Shown here piece after piece: positions 1 through 6,809 of a stretch of 9,325 bases of DNA (the stretch's first letter is position 1; each line of letters begins with the position of its first letter). Where the stretch lies: positions 1-9,325 of the forward strand of contig JABDKS010000958.1 of the NCBI GenBank assembly GCA_013002105.1. Reading direction: 5' to 3'. Made by a program: the position numbers and the translations under genes. The notes beneath the pieces are model-generated. The model searched no databases and was not told where the DNA came from. It saw only the letters and a list, made by a program, of their open reading frames with translations. Source of the stretch: Pirellulaceae bacterium (GTDB lineage: Bacteria; Planctomycetota; Planctomycetia; Pirellulales; Pirellulaceae).

Positions 1-501
1 GGACCCGAGTAGGTGACCGGCGTTCCAAAAGCGGGCTTTCACACCCGGTTTGGGTTCAAACCATTCTTCGTATTCGACGCTCGACAATAGCCGCAAAGTG
101 GCTTCGACGTCATCAACCGTGTACAGCGGCTCGATCAAGGGTTCGTTCTTGCGTTCGCGGATTCGATTGATTCGTTGGGAGTTCGATTCTTGAATCCAGG
201 CGGAATCGGGTAGCATGAATTGCAGCAAGTCACAGGTTGGCTCGGTAGCAAAAATTTTGCCGTTGAAACCCGCTTTGACCAGTTTTGGCAGCAGGCCGCT
301 ATGGTCGATATGTGCGTGCGTCAGAATCAAGAACTCGGCACGACTGGGGTCGAACAAAAAATCGCCATAGTTCAAGTCTTGCGTCGTGCGATTGCCTTGG
401 AACATGCCGCAATCAACGACAAAGCGGGCGACGTCGGAGTCGATATAGGAACAGGAGCCTGTAACGGTGCCGGCGGCGCCGCAAAATGTCAGTGTCGTCA
501 T
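1..501 (-). CDS. MBL-fold beta-CASP metallohydrolase, N-terminal part (truncated by window edge)
   Basis: Reading the minus strand from ATG at 501-499 gives 167 codons open to the window edge, so the C-terminal portion is missing. The protein begins with a strand rich in T, F and G containing GAAGTVTGS (residues 8-16), then DCGMFQG (30-36), the zinc-binding HAHIDHSG (62-69; His62, His64, Asp66, His67), and AGHLLGS (161-167), whose His163 would be the next metal ligand. This order is typical of the YSH1/CPSF73-like branch of metallo-beta-lactamase-fold proteins, which in bacteria are usually annotated as RNA-processing exonucleases; cytoplasmic action on RNA is inferred from the family. The beta-CASP domain that should follow lies outside the window, so subfamily placement is inferred. 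A Shine-Dalgarno AGGAA (complement of 512-516) lies 10 nt before the ATG and supports this start. A 220-bp gap with no gene separates it from the upstream heme gene on the same strand, so it may have its own promoter; none is obvious. Confidence 0.9.
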   Translation of the reverse strand, partial: MTTLTFCGAAGTVTGSCSYIDSDVARFVVDCGMFQGNRTTQDLNYGDFLFDPSRAEFLILTHAHIDHSGLLPKLVKAGFNGKIFATEPTCDLLQFMLPDSAWIQESNSQRINRIRERKNEPLIEPLYTVDDVEATLRLLSSVEYEEWFEPKPGVKARFWNAGHLLGS

Positions 502-721
502 GAGCGTTCAGTTCCTGTGGCAGTGTTGATTCGATCCCAGTCCCGGTGGAACGTTCTATTCCAGGGCCGGTCGTTGGGCTTCGCGAAAATCTCGCTGTCA
601 GTTCGCACTCGCAAAGTCTACCGAAATTCTGATCGACCGCGACGAGTGCCCATGGTGATGGATTGCAAGCCAACCCGCTATCGACAATTCAGAGCAGACG
701 TAAGCACGGTTGGAACACCAT

Positions 722-3706
722 TTATTGACTCACGCCATTTTGGGGCGTCACCAATTCCGGTTCTTGGAGGCTCGCCAAAAAAGCCAAAAGATCAGCTGCT
801 TGCTGAGCAGTCGACTCGGCAAGCAAATGATCCGGCATCAGTGACACCGCAGATGGCCGCAGGTCTTCCAAATCGTCCGGGTCCAGATCGTGGACTTTAC
901 TTTGTGCATCGACCAGCCGAATCAAGGTGTCGGATTGCTCTGTCAAAAAACCCGACAACACCGTCCCGTCACTCTGTAGGGCAACGTACGAGCGATATTT
1001 TGGGTCAATGATCGCAGATGGTTGCAGGATGCTGTGCAATATCTCGTTTGGCTTTCGCAGCAATCCAATACGATCCAGCGGAGGTCCCACCGCGGGGCCT
1101 TGATCGCCGATGCGATGGCACTGACGGCACGTCATTCCGGATGATTCGAAATACAGTTCGCGTCCGCGTTGCGCATTACCGGTCATGGCCAAAAGATGAT
1201 CGGCATCGATCAGAGTTCCCAATCTGGCGATGCGCCGCTCGGGCGGCAGAAACCGCTCAAAGAGATCACGGATTTCCCCGTGCTCACTGGACGCGGCGTG
1301 GTCCGCGATGACTCCCCGCAACGCGACGGGAAACTCCTGGTCGGCGCAGGCGAGTGAAAGCGATAGGGCTGATGGAACTGTTGACAACAGCGAGCGAATT
1401 TTGGCAACACGGTCGCCCTTGTCTGCATCGGGATCAACCAAGCCTTTGATTGCCTGCTGAATCTGCTGGTAGTCACGTGTGATCGCATTGTCGAATAGAT
1501 CAACAGACGGAGCCGCTATGATGGGATCGTCTTCTGACGATTTCAACGACGCGATCCAGTCGTTTACGATTTGGATGCCCCGGTCATCAATCAACGTCGG
1601 GCCAAATTGTGGCATGCGTCCTCGGCCTGATTTCAGCATTCGATACAGCAACACGCTGCGTCCGGGGTCACCGGCAGCGACGACACGGGCATCGGGTATG
1701 CCAAACGTGCCTTGCGTGGGCAAGGCATCAATCAGATTCAATTCATCCGTAGGGACTCGACTGATCAGGTCAAAAGCCGCCGTGCCACCACCACCGCGGC
1801 GGTGGCAATGGGCGCAATTGAGATCCAAGTAACTGCGCGCGCGAGCCTCCAGTGACGCCGCCGGGTCGTGCGGAGACGCGTAGGTGCCAACATCGGCGGG
1901 CCGTGATCCCAAAATGCCCTGCTCGACCAACTTGTCCAACTGGTTGATCGATTCTGACTCGTGCGTGCGGTTGAGTTGATCTAGTTTGAATCCATGGACT
2001 GTCCCGGCGCTCCAAATGTGACAAAGAGAACATTGATCACGGCTGGCGTGCAGCCACGTCTGTTTGCGAATTCCATCCGGTTCGTTTGGATCACGGATGA
2101 TCAGGTCCTGATAACTGGCGACGTTGTCTTGCAGCACCGCATCGTCTTGCTCCTGATTCCAAACATAGTTGTACGCATTCCAGTCGTCGCCGTTGCGGTG
2201 CAGAATTTGTGTTTCGAGGTGCCGTACCGACTCGGGAGCACCCACTTCACTTTGATAGGAAACAGTTTTTGCCAGGACGGTGTTGTGGGGAAACGAGCAA
2301 AAGCCTGCCACCTGTCCGACTTCCCAATTGCTCTTTTGAAAAACGGTCACCGGTTCATCGCCGGTCAGACCGATCCACTGTTTTGATTGTGTATGGTCGG
2401 ACCAGTGATGAGCGTTGATGTAGTAGGGGACAACGCCCGATGCGGGTGTTTGATCAGTGACGGAGGTGAACAATCCGGTCTCACTCAATCGTCTGGGAAA
2501 GTCCGCGGCGGCAGTTTGCCGATTGTTGGGGACAAAGCGATGGATGGTGCCGTCGTATCCCACCGTCAGGACTTCACCGTCATCGTCCAATGCAAAGCAA
2601 ATGATCTGCAGCGTCGTATCAGCGATTTCGCGATGCCATGTCACTTTGCCGTCTTCGTATTTCAATCCCCAAATCTTGCCCGTCATCCAGTCGCCGTAGA
2701 TGTAAGCGTCTTGGAGTTCGGGAATTCGATCGCTCTGCCAAAAATAGCCGCCCGTGATCGATCGAGCGACGACGTGATCATGTTCGACAATCGGCGGCGA
2801 AATCGGAATGTCGCTACGGGCAGCATCGCGTTTGACCACTTGGCTGCCTTCGACGTGACTCCAGCCATAATTGCCGCCGCGGTCGACGCGATAAACCATT
2901 TCCCGCATCTCCCAACCCACATCGCCGGTCCAAAGTGAACCGTCCTTGGGGTTGAAAGACATTTTCCAGGGGTTGCGCAAACCGAACGCCCAGATCTCTG
3001 CTTTGACATTGGGTAAACCCACAAAGGGGTTGTCATCGGGAATGCGATAGGGCAGCGGCGGCGCGGTCGCGTTGACATCGATCCGCAAGATCGACGCTTC
3101 AAAATCACTCAAGTCTTGGCCTGTATTGAGTTTGTCCGGCGGATTGGGATCCTGGCCATCACCGACAGAAATGTACAAGTAACCGTCGGGTCCAAAGTGC
3201 AGGCTGCCTCCGCTGTGACCTTCACTATTCCACCCTGCAAAAACGACTTCGCTCTTGGGATCGATAATTGGAATCGATGTGTCGGTGACGCAGAAACTGG
3301 AAACTCGCGTACCCTGCAAGTCGCGTTGTTTGGGCGAATAGGCGATGTAGCACTCGGCGACATCAGGATATTGAGGGTGGAACGTAATGCCGTATGCGCG
3401 AAACGTCGTCGGGACGACTTGTTTTAAATCGATTGCCAACCGCAATTCGCTCGGGTCCGATTTGTCGAACGATTGAATCTTGCCGCTGACGTCCACCACA
3501 ATCCAGCGATCCGATTGCGGGACACGCACCATTTCTACTGGGCGTTTCAGCGGTGCATCGGCGTAAACTCGCTCGATCGTGTACGGCAGCGGTGGGTCGG
3601 GGGTCCCGATCACCCGTGACGTCGTCCAGCGTAACGGTGTGTCTGTCTCCTGCGCCAGCAGGTTTGAACCGGACAAAAGCAGTGAAATCGCAACGAGAAA
3701 TCGCAA
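722..3706 (-). CDS. Secreted PQQ-dependent sugar dehydrogenase-like protein fused to three c-type heme sites
   Basis: A 994-residue protein with a signal peptide (residues 1-18, probable cleavage after Ala18), so periplasmic. Residues about 45-395 resemble the glucose/sorbosone dehydrogenase beta-propeller: EGHSGGSLHFGPDG (162-175) contains His164, matching the catalytic His of soluble glucose dehydrogenase; FGLRNPWK (241-248) contains Arg244, matching a PQQ-contacting Arg; DRGGNYGWSHVEG (275-287) is also typical. Residues about 402-720 form a second module starting FPRRLSETGLF, with heme sites CSLCH (559-563) and CAHCH (631-635) and a possible axial Met698 in GRMPQFGP. The C-terminus (about 840-985) carries a third site, CRQCH (860-864), in a domain like the heme-binding type common in Pirellula and Verrucomicrobium, with Met957 a possible ligand. 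Sugar or alcohol oxidation with electrons passed through hemes is inferred; the substrate is unknown. The start must be TTG: an in-frame TGA lies four codons upstream (3719-3721), and the first internal Met (59) is past the signal peptide. No clear Shine-Dalgarno is visible. Confidence 0.9.
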   Translation of the reverse strand: MRFLVAISLLLSGSNLLAQETDTPLRWTTSRVIGTPDPPLPYTIERVYADAPLKRPVEMVRVPQSDRWIVVDVSGKIQSFDKSDPSELRLAIDLKQVVPTTFRAYGITFHPQYPDVAECYIAYSPKQRDLQGTRVSSFCVTDTSIPIIDPKSEVVFAGWNSEGHSGGSLHFGPDGYLYISVGDGQDPNPPDKLNTGQDLSDFEASILRIDVNATAPPLPYRIPDDNPFVGLPNVKAEIWAFGLRNPWKMSFNPKDGSLWTGDVGWEMREMVYRVDRGGNYGWSHVEGSQVVKRDAARSDIPISPPIVEHDHVVARSITGGYFWQSDRIPELQDAYIYGDWMTGKIWGLKYEDGKVTWHREIADTTLQIICFALDDDGEVLTVGYDGTIHRFVPNNRQTAAADFPRRLSETGLFTSVTDQTPASGVVPYYINAHHWSDHTQSKQWIGLTGDEPVTVFQKSNWEVGQVAGFCSFPHNTVLAKTVSYQSEVGAPESVRHLETQILHRNGDDWNAYNYVWNQEQDDAVLQDNVASYQDLIIRDPNEPDGIRKQTWLHASRDQCSLCHIWSAGTVHGFKLDQLNRTHESESINQLDKLVEQGILGSRPADVGTYASPHDPAASLEARARSYLDLNCAHCHRRGGGGTAAFDLISRVPTDELNLIDALPTQGTFGIPDARVVAAGDPGRSVLLYRMLKSGRGRMPQFGPTLIDDRGIQIVNDWIASLKSSEDDPIIAAPSVDLFDNAITRDYQQIQQAIKGLVDPDADKGDRVAKIRSLLSTVPSALSLSLACADQEFPVALRGVIADHAASSEHGEIRDLFERFLPPERRIARLGTLIDADHLLAMTGNAQRGRELYFESSGMTCRQCHRIGDQGPAVGPPLDRIGLLRKPNEILHSILQPSAIIDPKYRSYVALQSDGTVLSGFLTEQSDTLIRLVDAQSKVHDLDPDDLEDLRPSAVSLMPDHLLAESTAQQAADLLAFLASLQEPELVTPQNGVSQ

Positions 3707-3755
3707 GGCAACAACCGGTCAACAGAGATCCAATGGACGAGCAGAAGGCTTTGTT

Positions 3756-3761
3756 ATTCTA
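3756..3761 (-). promoter_or_regulatory. Possible -10 element for the three-heme dehydrogenase gene
   Basis: On the minus strand the hexamer TAGAAT (five of six matches to TATAAT) lies in the 113-bp divergent gap. Transcription starting about 7 nt downstream would leave a leader of roughly 42 nt before the TTG start. No good -35 hexamer is found 16-18 bp upstream, so this is a weak call. Planctomycete promoters are poorly characterised. Confidence 0.22.
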
Positions 3762-3819
3762 ATGTCTCCTTCCCAAGCCAGCGACGACGACGGTTGCTGG
3801 TAAGCTTTTTCCTCGGGGG

Positions 3820-4197
3820 TTGCCCGATCGTTCCGCTTATTGGCCCAGTTACTTGAGTTCGTCGCGTTTGACACTGCCGACCATTTCTAGCTGCAGCGAT
3901 TGCGGCGCTTGCTGTTGGCACATGGGATATCCCAGTTACGTGCAAGGCGGCGAGGGACGTCCGGCGGAGAAACATTGGCTGTCGATGCCGCCGGATCTGA
4001 AGGCGGAATTGCTGGCCGTGATGGAGAATTATGCTTCACCGGTCGAAGGAGAGTTGGATGGGATTTGCTGTTGGTATGATCAGCAGAATCGGACCTGCAA
4101 GCATCACGCGCATCGACCCAATGTTTGTCGCGATTTTCAAGTCGGCGGCGACGACTGCTTAGGCTGGCGAGAACACTACCGTGACCGAATCGGCTAA
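3820..4197 (+). CDS. YkgJ-family cysteine-cluster protein (putative metal or Fe-S binding)
   Basis: The predicted protein has 125 residues. It carries the family signature CSDCGACC (Cys25, Cys28, Cys31, Cys32) near the N-terminus, followed by Cys83, Cys84, Cys93, HRPNVCRDF (98-106, with Cys103) and Cys113. This spacing of an N-terminal CxxCxxCC and a later C...RPxxCRxF matches the YkgJ / zinc- or iron-chelating family. Binding of a metal or iron-sulfur cluster is predicted from the cysteines; the biological role is not established. There is no signal peptide, so it is probably cytoplasmic. The start is uncertain. The reading frame opens after TAA at 3760-3762 and contains no ATG before the cysteine motif, so TTG at 3820 is used here; TTG codons at residues 12 and 18 are alternatives. 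None has a convincing Shine-Dalgarno. It is divergent from the three-heme gene and precedes the beta-propeller gene by 85 bp on the same strand. Confidence 0.82.
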   Translation: MPDRSAYWPSYLSSSRLTLPTISSCSDCGACCWHMGYPSYVQGGEGRPAEKHWLSMPPDLKAELLAVMENYASPVEGELDGICCWYDQQNRTCKHHAHRPNVCRDFQVGGDDCLGWREHYRDRIG

Positions 4198-4223
4198 GAC
4201 GACGAACAGCATTTGTTTTTGCG

Positions 4224-4247
4224 GGACATCGAGATGGGTGGATGTCC
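4224..4247. promoter_or_regulatory. Inverted repeat between the cysteine-cluster gene and the beta-propeller gene
   Basis: Arms GGACATC (4224-4230) and GATGTCC (4241-4247) are perfectly complementary over 7 bp around a 10-nt loop. It lies 26 bp after one stop codon and 35 bp before the next ATG. No T-run follows, so it is not a classical intrinsic terminator. An operator, an mRNA processing hairpin, or chance are all possible. Confidence 0.3.
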
Positions 4248-4282
4248 AACGAATCATTAATCTATTTCACAGGCATTGTGTT

Positions 4283-5563
4283 ATGAGCTCACGATCGATA
4301 GCCGCGTGTTTCCTGTCGCTGCTGCTAGTGTCCCCGGTCGCGGGTCAAGACTGGTCGGCGTTTCGCGGTTCCACCGGCGACGGCATGACAACGCAGTCGC
4401 GTACGCCGACGAAGTGGTCTGCAGTGTCCGGCGTCCGCTGGTCGGTTCCTATGCCCAAAGGCGGCAACGGCAGCCCAGTCGTGGTTGGCGATCGCGTGTT
4501 CGTGACGTCCGCCGAAGACGATCAGGGGCATACGCGTTCGCTGTTTTGTTTTGACGCCGATTCCGGCAAACAACTTTGGAAACAGTCTGTTGCGTTTGAT
4601 AAAACGATGCCAACACACAAGACAAATCCGTACGGTGGCAGCACGCCCGCGTGTGGTGGGTCGCACGTGGTCGTCTGGCATGGATCAGCCGGTCTGTTTG
4701 CCTACGATGTCGAAGGCAACGAGCAGTGGTCGCGTGATCTGGGCGAGTTTCAGCACATGTGGGGTTACGGTACCAGTCCCGTGATCACCGGCGACCGCGT
4801 GATTTTGCATACCGGTCCGGGCAAGGAGGTCTTCGTTGCAGCGTTTGACTTAACGACCGGCGATGAGTTGTGGCGACACACCGAACCGATCGACGGCAAT
4901 GGTGAACGCAATAGCAAGGATCAATACATGGGCTCGTGGAGTACGCCCGTGTTGATCGAGCAAGGAAAGAAAGAGATCGCCGTTTGCGCTTTCGCGACAC
5001 GAGTGGTCGGTCTGGATGTCCAAACAGGCGAGCTAATGTGGTTTTGCGAGGGGCTGGCAGGTCCCAAAGGCGATCTTGCCTACAGTTCGCCGATGATCGA
5101 AAACGAATTGTGTGTGATGATGGGTGGATTCCAAGGTCCAGCGATCGGATTTCGAATCGCATCCCCCGATGATGCCGATCGAAATCTGACGCCGTCGCAC
5201 CGTTTGTGGCGTTTGACAAAGAATCCGCAAAATATTGGAACGGGTTTGTTGATCGACGGTCACGTCTACCGCGTCGGTGCCGGTCCGAATTTGATCGAAT
5301 GCCTCAACGCAAAGACGGGCGAGATCAAGTGGCAAGAACGCTGGAAGGGAAAGGCGTTCTGGAGTTCGATCGCATTTGATGGAACCAATGCGTATGCGAC
5401 CGATCAAGCTGGAACAACGATTGTGTTTCGACCTTCGCCGACAAATCTCGATCTGTTACAAAGCAATCCGTTGAAAGACACGTGCAACGCGACGCCGGCA
5501 TTAGCGAAAGGGCGGGTCTACATCCGAACCTATGGCCAATTGTGGTGCATCGATGGGGAGTGA
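4283..5563 (+). CDS. Secreted PQQ-binding-like beta-propeller protein
   Basis: A 426-residue protein. The N-terminus (about 1-21, SIAACFLSLLLVSPVAG) is a signal peptide, so it acts outside the cytoplasmic membrane. The mature start, DWSAFRGSTGDG (23-34), is the entry motif of planctomycete PQQ-like repeat proteins. Blades are marked by repeated (D/N)-x-x-(S/T)-G-(K/D/E)-x-x-W units: FDADSGKQLW (90-99), FDLTTGDELW (188-197), LDVQTGELMW (244-253), LNAKTGEIKW (341-350), plus a variant YDVEGNEQW (141-149). The chain ends in a last blade, RVYIRTYGQLWCIDG (411-425). No heme CxxCH and no identifiable catalytic residue were seen, so it could be a binding or scaffold protein (BamB-like fold) rather than an enzyme. 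The frame extends upstream to a GTG at 4181, but the ATG at 4283 is preferred because the signal peptide follows immediately, an AGG lies 9 nt before it, and the longer form would overlap the preceding gene. Confidence 0.88.
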   Translation: MSSRSIAACFLSLLLVSPVAGQDWSAFRGSTGDGMTTQSRTPTKWSAVSGVRWSVPMPKGGNGSPVVVGDRVFVTSAEDDQGHTRSLFCFDADSGKQLWKQSVAFDKTMPTHKTNPYGGSTPACGGSHVVVWHGSAGLFAYDVEGNEQWSRDLGEFQHMWGYGTSPVITGDRVILHTGPGKEVFVAAFDLTTGDELWRHTEPIDGNGERNSKDQYMGSWSTPVLIEQGKKEIAVCAFATRVVGLDVQTGELMWFCEGLAGPKGDLAYSSPMIENELCVMMGGFQGPAIGFRIASPDDADRNLTPSHRLWRLTKNPQNIGTGLLIDGHVYRVGAGPNLIECLNAKTGEIKWQERWKGKAFWSSIAFDGTNAYATDQAGTTIVFRPSPTNLDLLQSNPLKDTCNATPALAKGRVYIRTYGQLWCIDGE

Positions 5564-5673
5564 CCCCGGGATCGTACCGAATGTTGCCGGGCTTGATTAG
5601 GTTTTTTGATTGGTCGGACGTAGCTGGTGAACTTCGTTTTTTTGCTACGCAAGTACTTTAACGAGTGACGGAC

Positions 5674-5700
5674 TTGTTCGCAGAGCGAACAACGACGATG
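5674..5700. repeat. 27-bp palindrome-containing intergenic repeat, copy 1
   Basis: It contains arms TTGTTCGC (5674-5681) and GCGAACAA (5685-5692) around AGA, followed by CGACGATG. The second copy starts 44 bp later and differs at a single loop base. It lies between convergent genes. No T-run follows the hairpin in either direction, so it is not a standard intrinsic terminator. T-runs at about 5600-5605 and 5637-5643 lie nearby but lack a strong adjacent stem. Confidence 0.75.
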
Positions 5701-5717
5701 TGCTGACTGTTGCGTCA

Positions 5718-5744
5718 TTGTTCGCGGAGCGAACAACGACGATG
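5718..5744. repeat. 27-bp palindrome-containing intergenic repeat, copy 2
   Basis: Same unit as at 5674: arms TTGTTCGC (5718-5725) and GCGAACAA (5729-5736), loop GGA instead of AGA, then the same CGACGATG tail. The stem is conserved and the only change is in the loop, which suggests the palindrome itself matters or that copies are recent. It ends 11 bp past the stop codon of the minus-strand gene. Confidence 0.75.
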
Positions 5745-5755
5745 GGTGGGAAACG

Positions 5756-6097
5756 CTATTTCCAGATTTTCCACCAGGGCGCTTTGGGCGGGGTCGCTTT
5801 GCGAATCCCCAGCACTCCCAGTTCTTCGTGTTCGCCGCCGGTGATCGGTGCGACACGCAGCACAGCGGCTTCGACCAGTTTGTCAATCAATTGATTCGTC
5901 GATTCGCTGCGACGCAAATGCAAGCGGCCAGGAAATTGAGCCATGGCAGCCATGATCGCTGACAACGCGTCGCGTGACGAGTTGGTCTTTCCAAAGTTGA
6001 TAATCACGAAAATGTTTGGCGTTTGTTGTACGCCGTGGATGTCTGCAAACACCCATTCACAACCGCGCTGTTTCCAGCCGTGAAATTCACCAGACAT
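5756..6097 (-). CDS. Small unknown protein, 113 residues
   Basis: I do not recognise this protein. It starts at ATG 6097 with a good Shine-Dalgarno GGGGAG (complement of 6103-6108) 5 nt upstream, which is stronger than at most genes here and supports a real gene. The N-terminus GEFHGWKQRGCEWVFADIHG is followed by a hydrophobic strand, NIFVIINFGK (28-37), a probable helix DALSAIMAAMAQF (43-55), a basic stretch, another likely helix STNQLIDKLVEAAVL (66-80), and a short aromatic-basic tail ending WWKIWK. There is no signal peptide, membrane segment or metal-binding motif, so a small cytoplasmic alpha/beta protein is likely. The ending resembles a docking or membrane-surface peptide, but that is speculation. 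It converges on the beta-propeller gene and stands alone, with two inverted repeats 33-77 bp upstream of its start codon. Confidence 0.7.
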   Translation of the reverse strand: MSGEFHGWKQRGCEWVFADIHGVQQTPNIFVIINFGKTNSSRDALSAIMAAMAQFPGRLHLRRSESTNQLIDKLVEAAVLRVAPITGGEHEELGVLGIRKATPPKAPWWKIWK

Positions 6098-6129
6098 AAA
6101 TGCTCCCCGCTAGAGCTTAAAAGACAAGG

Positions 6130-6153
6130 TTGATTTCGATGTCACGAAATCAA
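6130..6153. promoter_or_regulatory. Perfect 9-bp-arm inverted repeat upstream of the small unknown gene
   Basis: Arms TTGATTTCG (6130-6138) and CGAAATCAA (6145-6153) are perfectly complementary around the 6-nt centre ATGTCA. It is the longest perfect palindrome seen in the window outside the 27-bp repeats. Placed 33-56 bp before the ATG of the minus-strand gene, it is where an operator or a leader hairpin would sit. The regulator is unknown. Confidence 0.45.
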
Positions 6154-6158
6154 TGTTT

Positions 6159-6174
6159 GTCATCCGTAGATGAC
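6159..6174. promoter_or_regulatory. Second inverted repeat upstream of the small unknown gene
   Basis: Arms GTCATC (6159-6164) and GATGAC (6169-6174) flank CGTA, only 5 bp from the larger palindrome. The short sequence AAGACAAGG occurs on both sides of the pair (6121-6129 and 6177-6185), so the two hairpins sit between 9-bp direct repeats. Confidence 0.35.
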
Positions 6175-6367
6175 GTAAGACAAGGCCTTAGAGGATAGAC
6201 GAACTGAACGACCATTACCGTATCAATTTGTCAACGAAACACCCCCGGAGTGCCCACGTGAATTTCAGATAAGTTGATTGTTAAATAGTCTTATGCGGCA
6301 AGTAGCGCATATCGGCGACTTTTGTGCTGGTGATGCCCGATGAGACTGGTAGGGCGTCTGCGATCCC

Positions 6368-6405
6368 CCCCAAAGAAGTTTTGGGAATGCGATTCGCATT
6401 TGGGG
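6368..6405. repeat. Cluster of competing hairpins
   Basis: CCCAAA (6369-6374) can pair with TTTGGG (6380-6385) across a 5-nt loop. The block CCCCAAA (6368-6374) can instead pair with TTTGGGG (6399-6405), enclosing the palindrome AATGCGA-T-TCGCATT (6386-6400) only in part. The first stem and the AATGCGA palindrome can form side by side; the alternative pairing excludes them. A structured RNA, a protein-binding site, or chance in a repeat-rich region are all possible. Confidence 0.35.
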
Positions 6406-6735
6406 CCGTCGAAGTTCGCATCGCAAATCTCGTCCACGCCTTTGAATTCAGTCGCCGGTTCACGAAACCGAACAGAGATCGGGTGACGACAGCCTCTTGC
6501 CGCTGGCAAAACGAACGGATGGGTTGCCAACAAGCACGTCTCGTAGCCAAGCAACGGCATCGCTGCGCCAAGTTAGTATTCCGATCAGGTGAGTAGCAGA
6601 ATCGGCGTACCAGAATTCTTCATGCACGCCCGACGCATTGAGTAACCAACAAGTCGCTGGCGCCGTTCGCGACATCATATCGTGAACTTATATCGGCAAT
6701 GGGAACAAAGCTTCGCCAACCCACAGTCGATCATC

Positions 6736-6809
6736 TTGGCGACTGGCTTCCTGGCTTCTTTGCGACTGGCTAATTGCCGACTGGCGATCTACTTGGCGGT
6801 TGGCGATCC
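6736..6809. repeat. Degenerate direct repeats of a GGCGACTGGC-like unit
   Basis: Related units begin at about 6736 (TTGGCGACTGGC), 6760 (TTGCGACTGGC), 6775 (TTGCCGACTGGC) and 6793 (TTGGCGGTTGGC), at irregular spacings of 24, 15 and 18 bp. Additional CTGGC words fall between the first two. It reads as a decayed simple repeat with no open frame of interest. Confidence 0.5.

Noticed and set aside
220..1011. Plus-strand open frame of 263 codons
   Set aside because: It is antisense to the MBL-fold gene and the 3' end of the three-heme gene, both of which carry clear family motifs. Its translation has no recognisable domain.
3762..3803. Tiny 13-codon ATG frame upstream of the cysteine-cluster gene
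   Set aside because: It could be a leader peptide, but it has no Shine-Dalgarno and no run of regulatory codons, so chance is the simpler explanation.
4181..4282. Longer N-terminus of the beta-propeller protein from GTG at 4181
   Set aside because: It would overlap the preceding gene and bury the signal peptide behind 34 residues. The ATG at 4283 fits better.
5600..5643. Two T-runs after the beta-propeller gene as intrinsic terminators
   Set aside because: Neither T-run is preceded by a stable GC-rich stem. The strong stems nearby (5674, 5718) are not next to a T-run.
6206..6234. Minus-strand TTGACA at 6234-6229 as a promoter for the small unknown gene
   Set aside because: The -35 hexamer is perfect, but no -10-like hexamer occurs 16-18 bp downstream.
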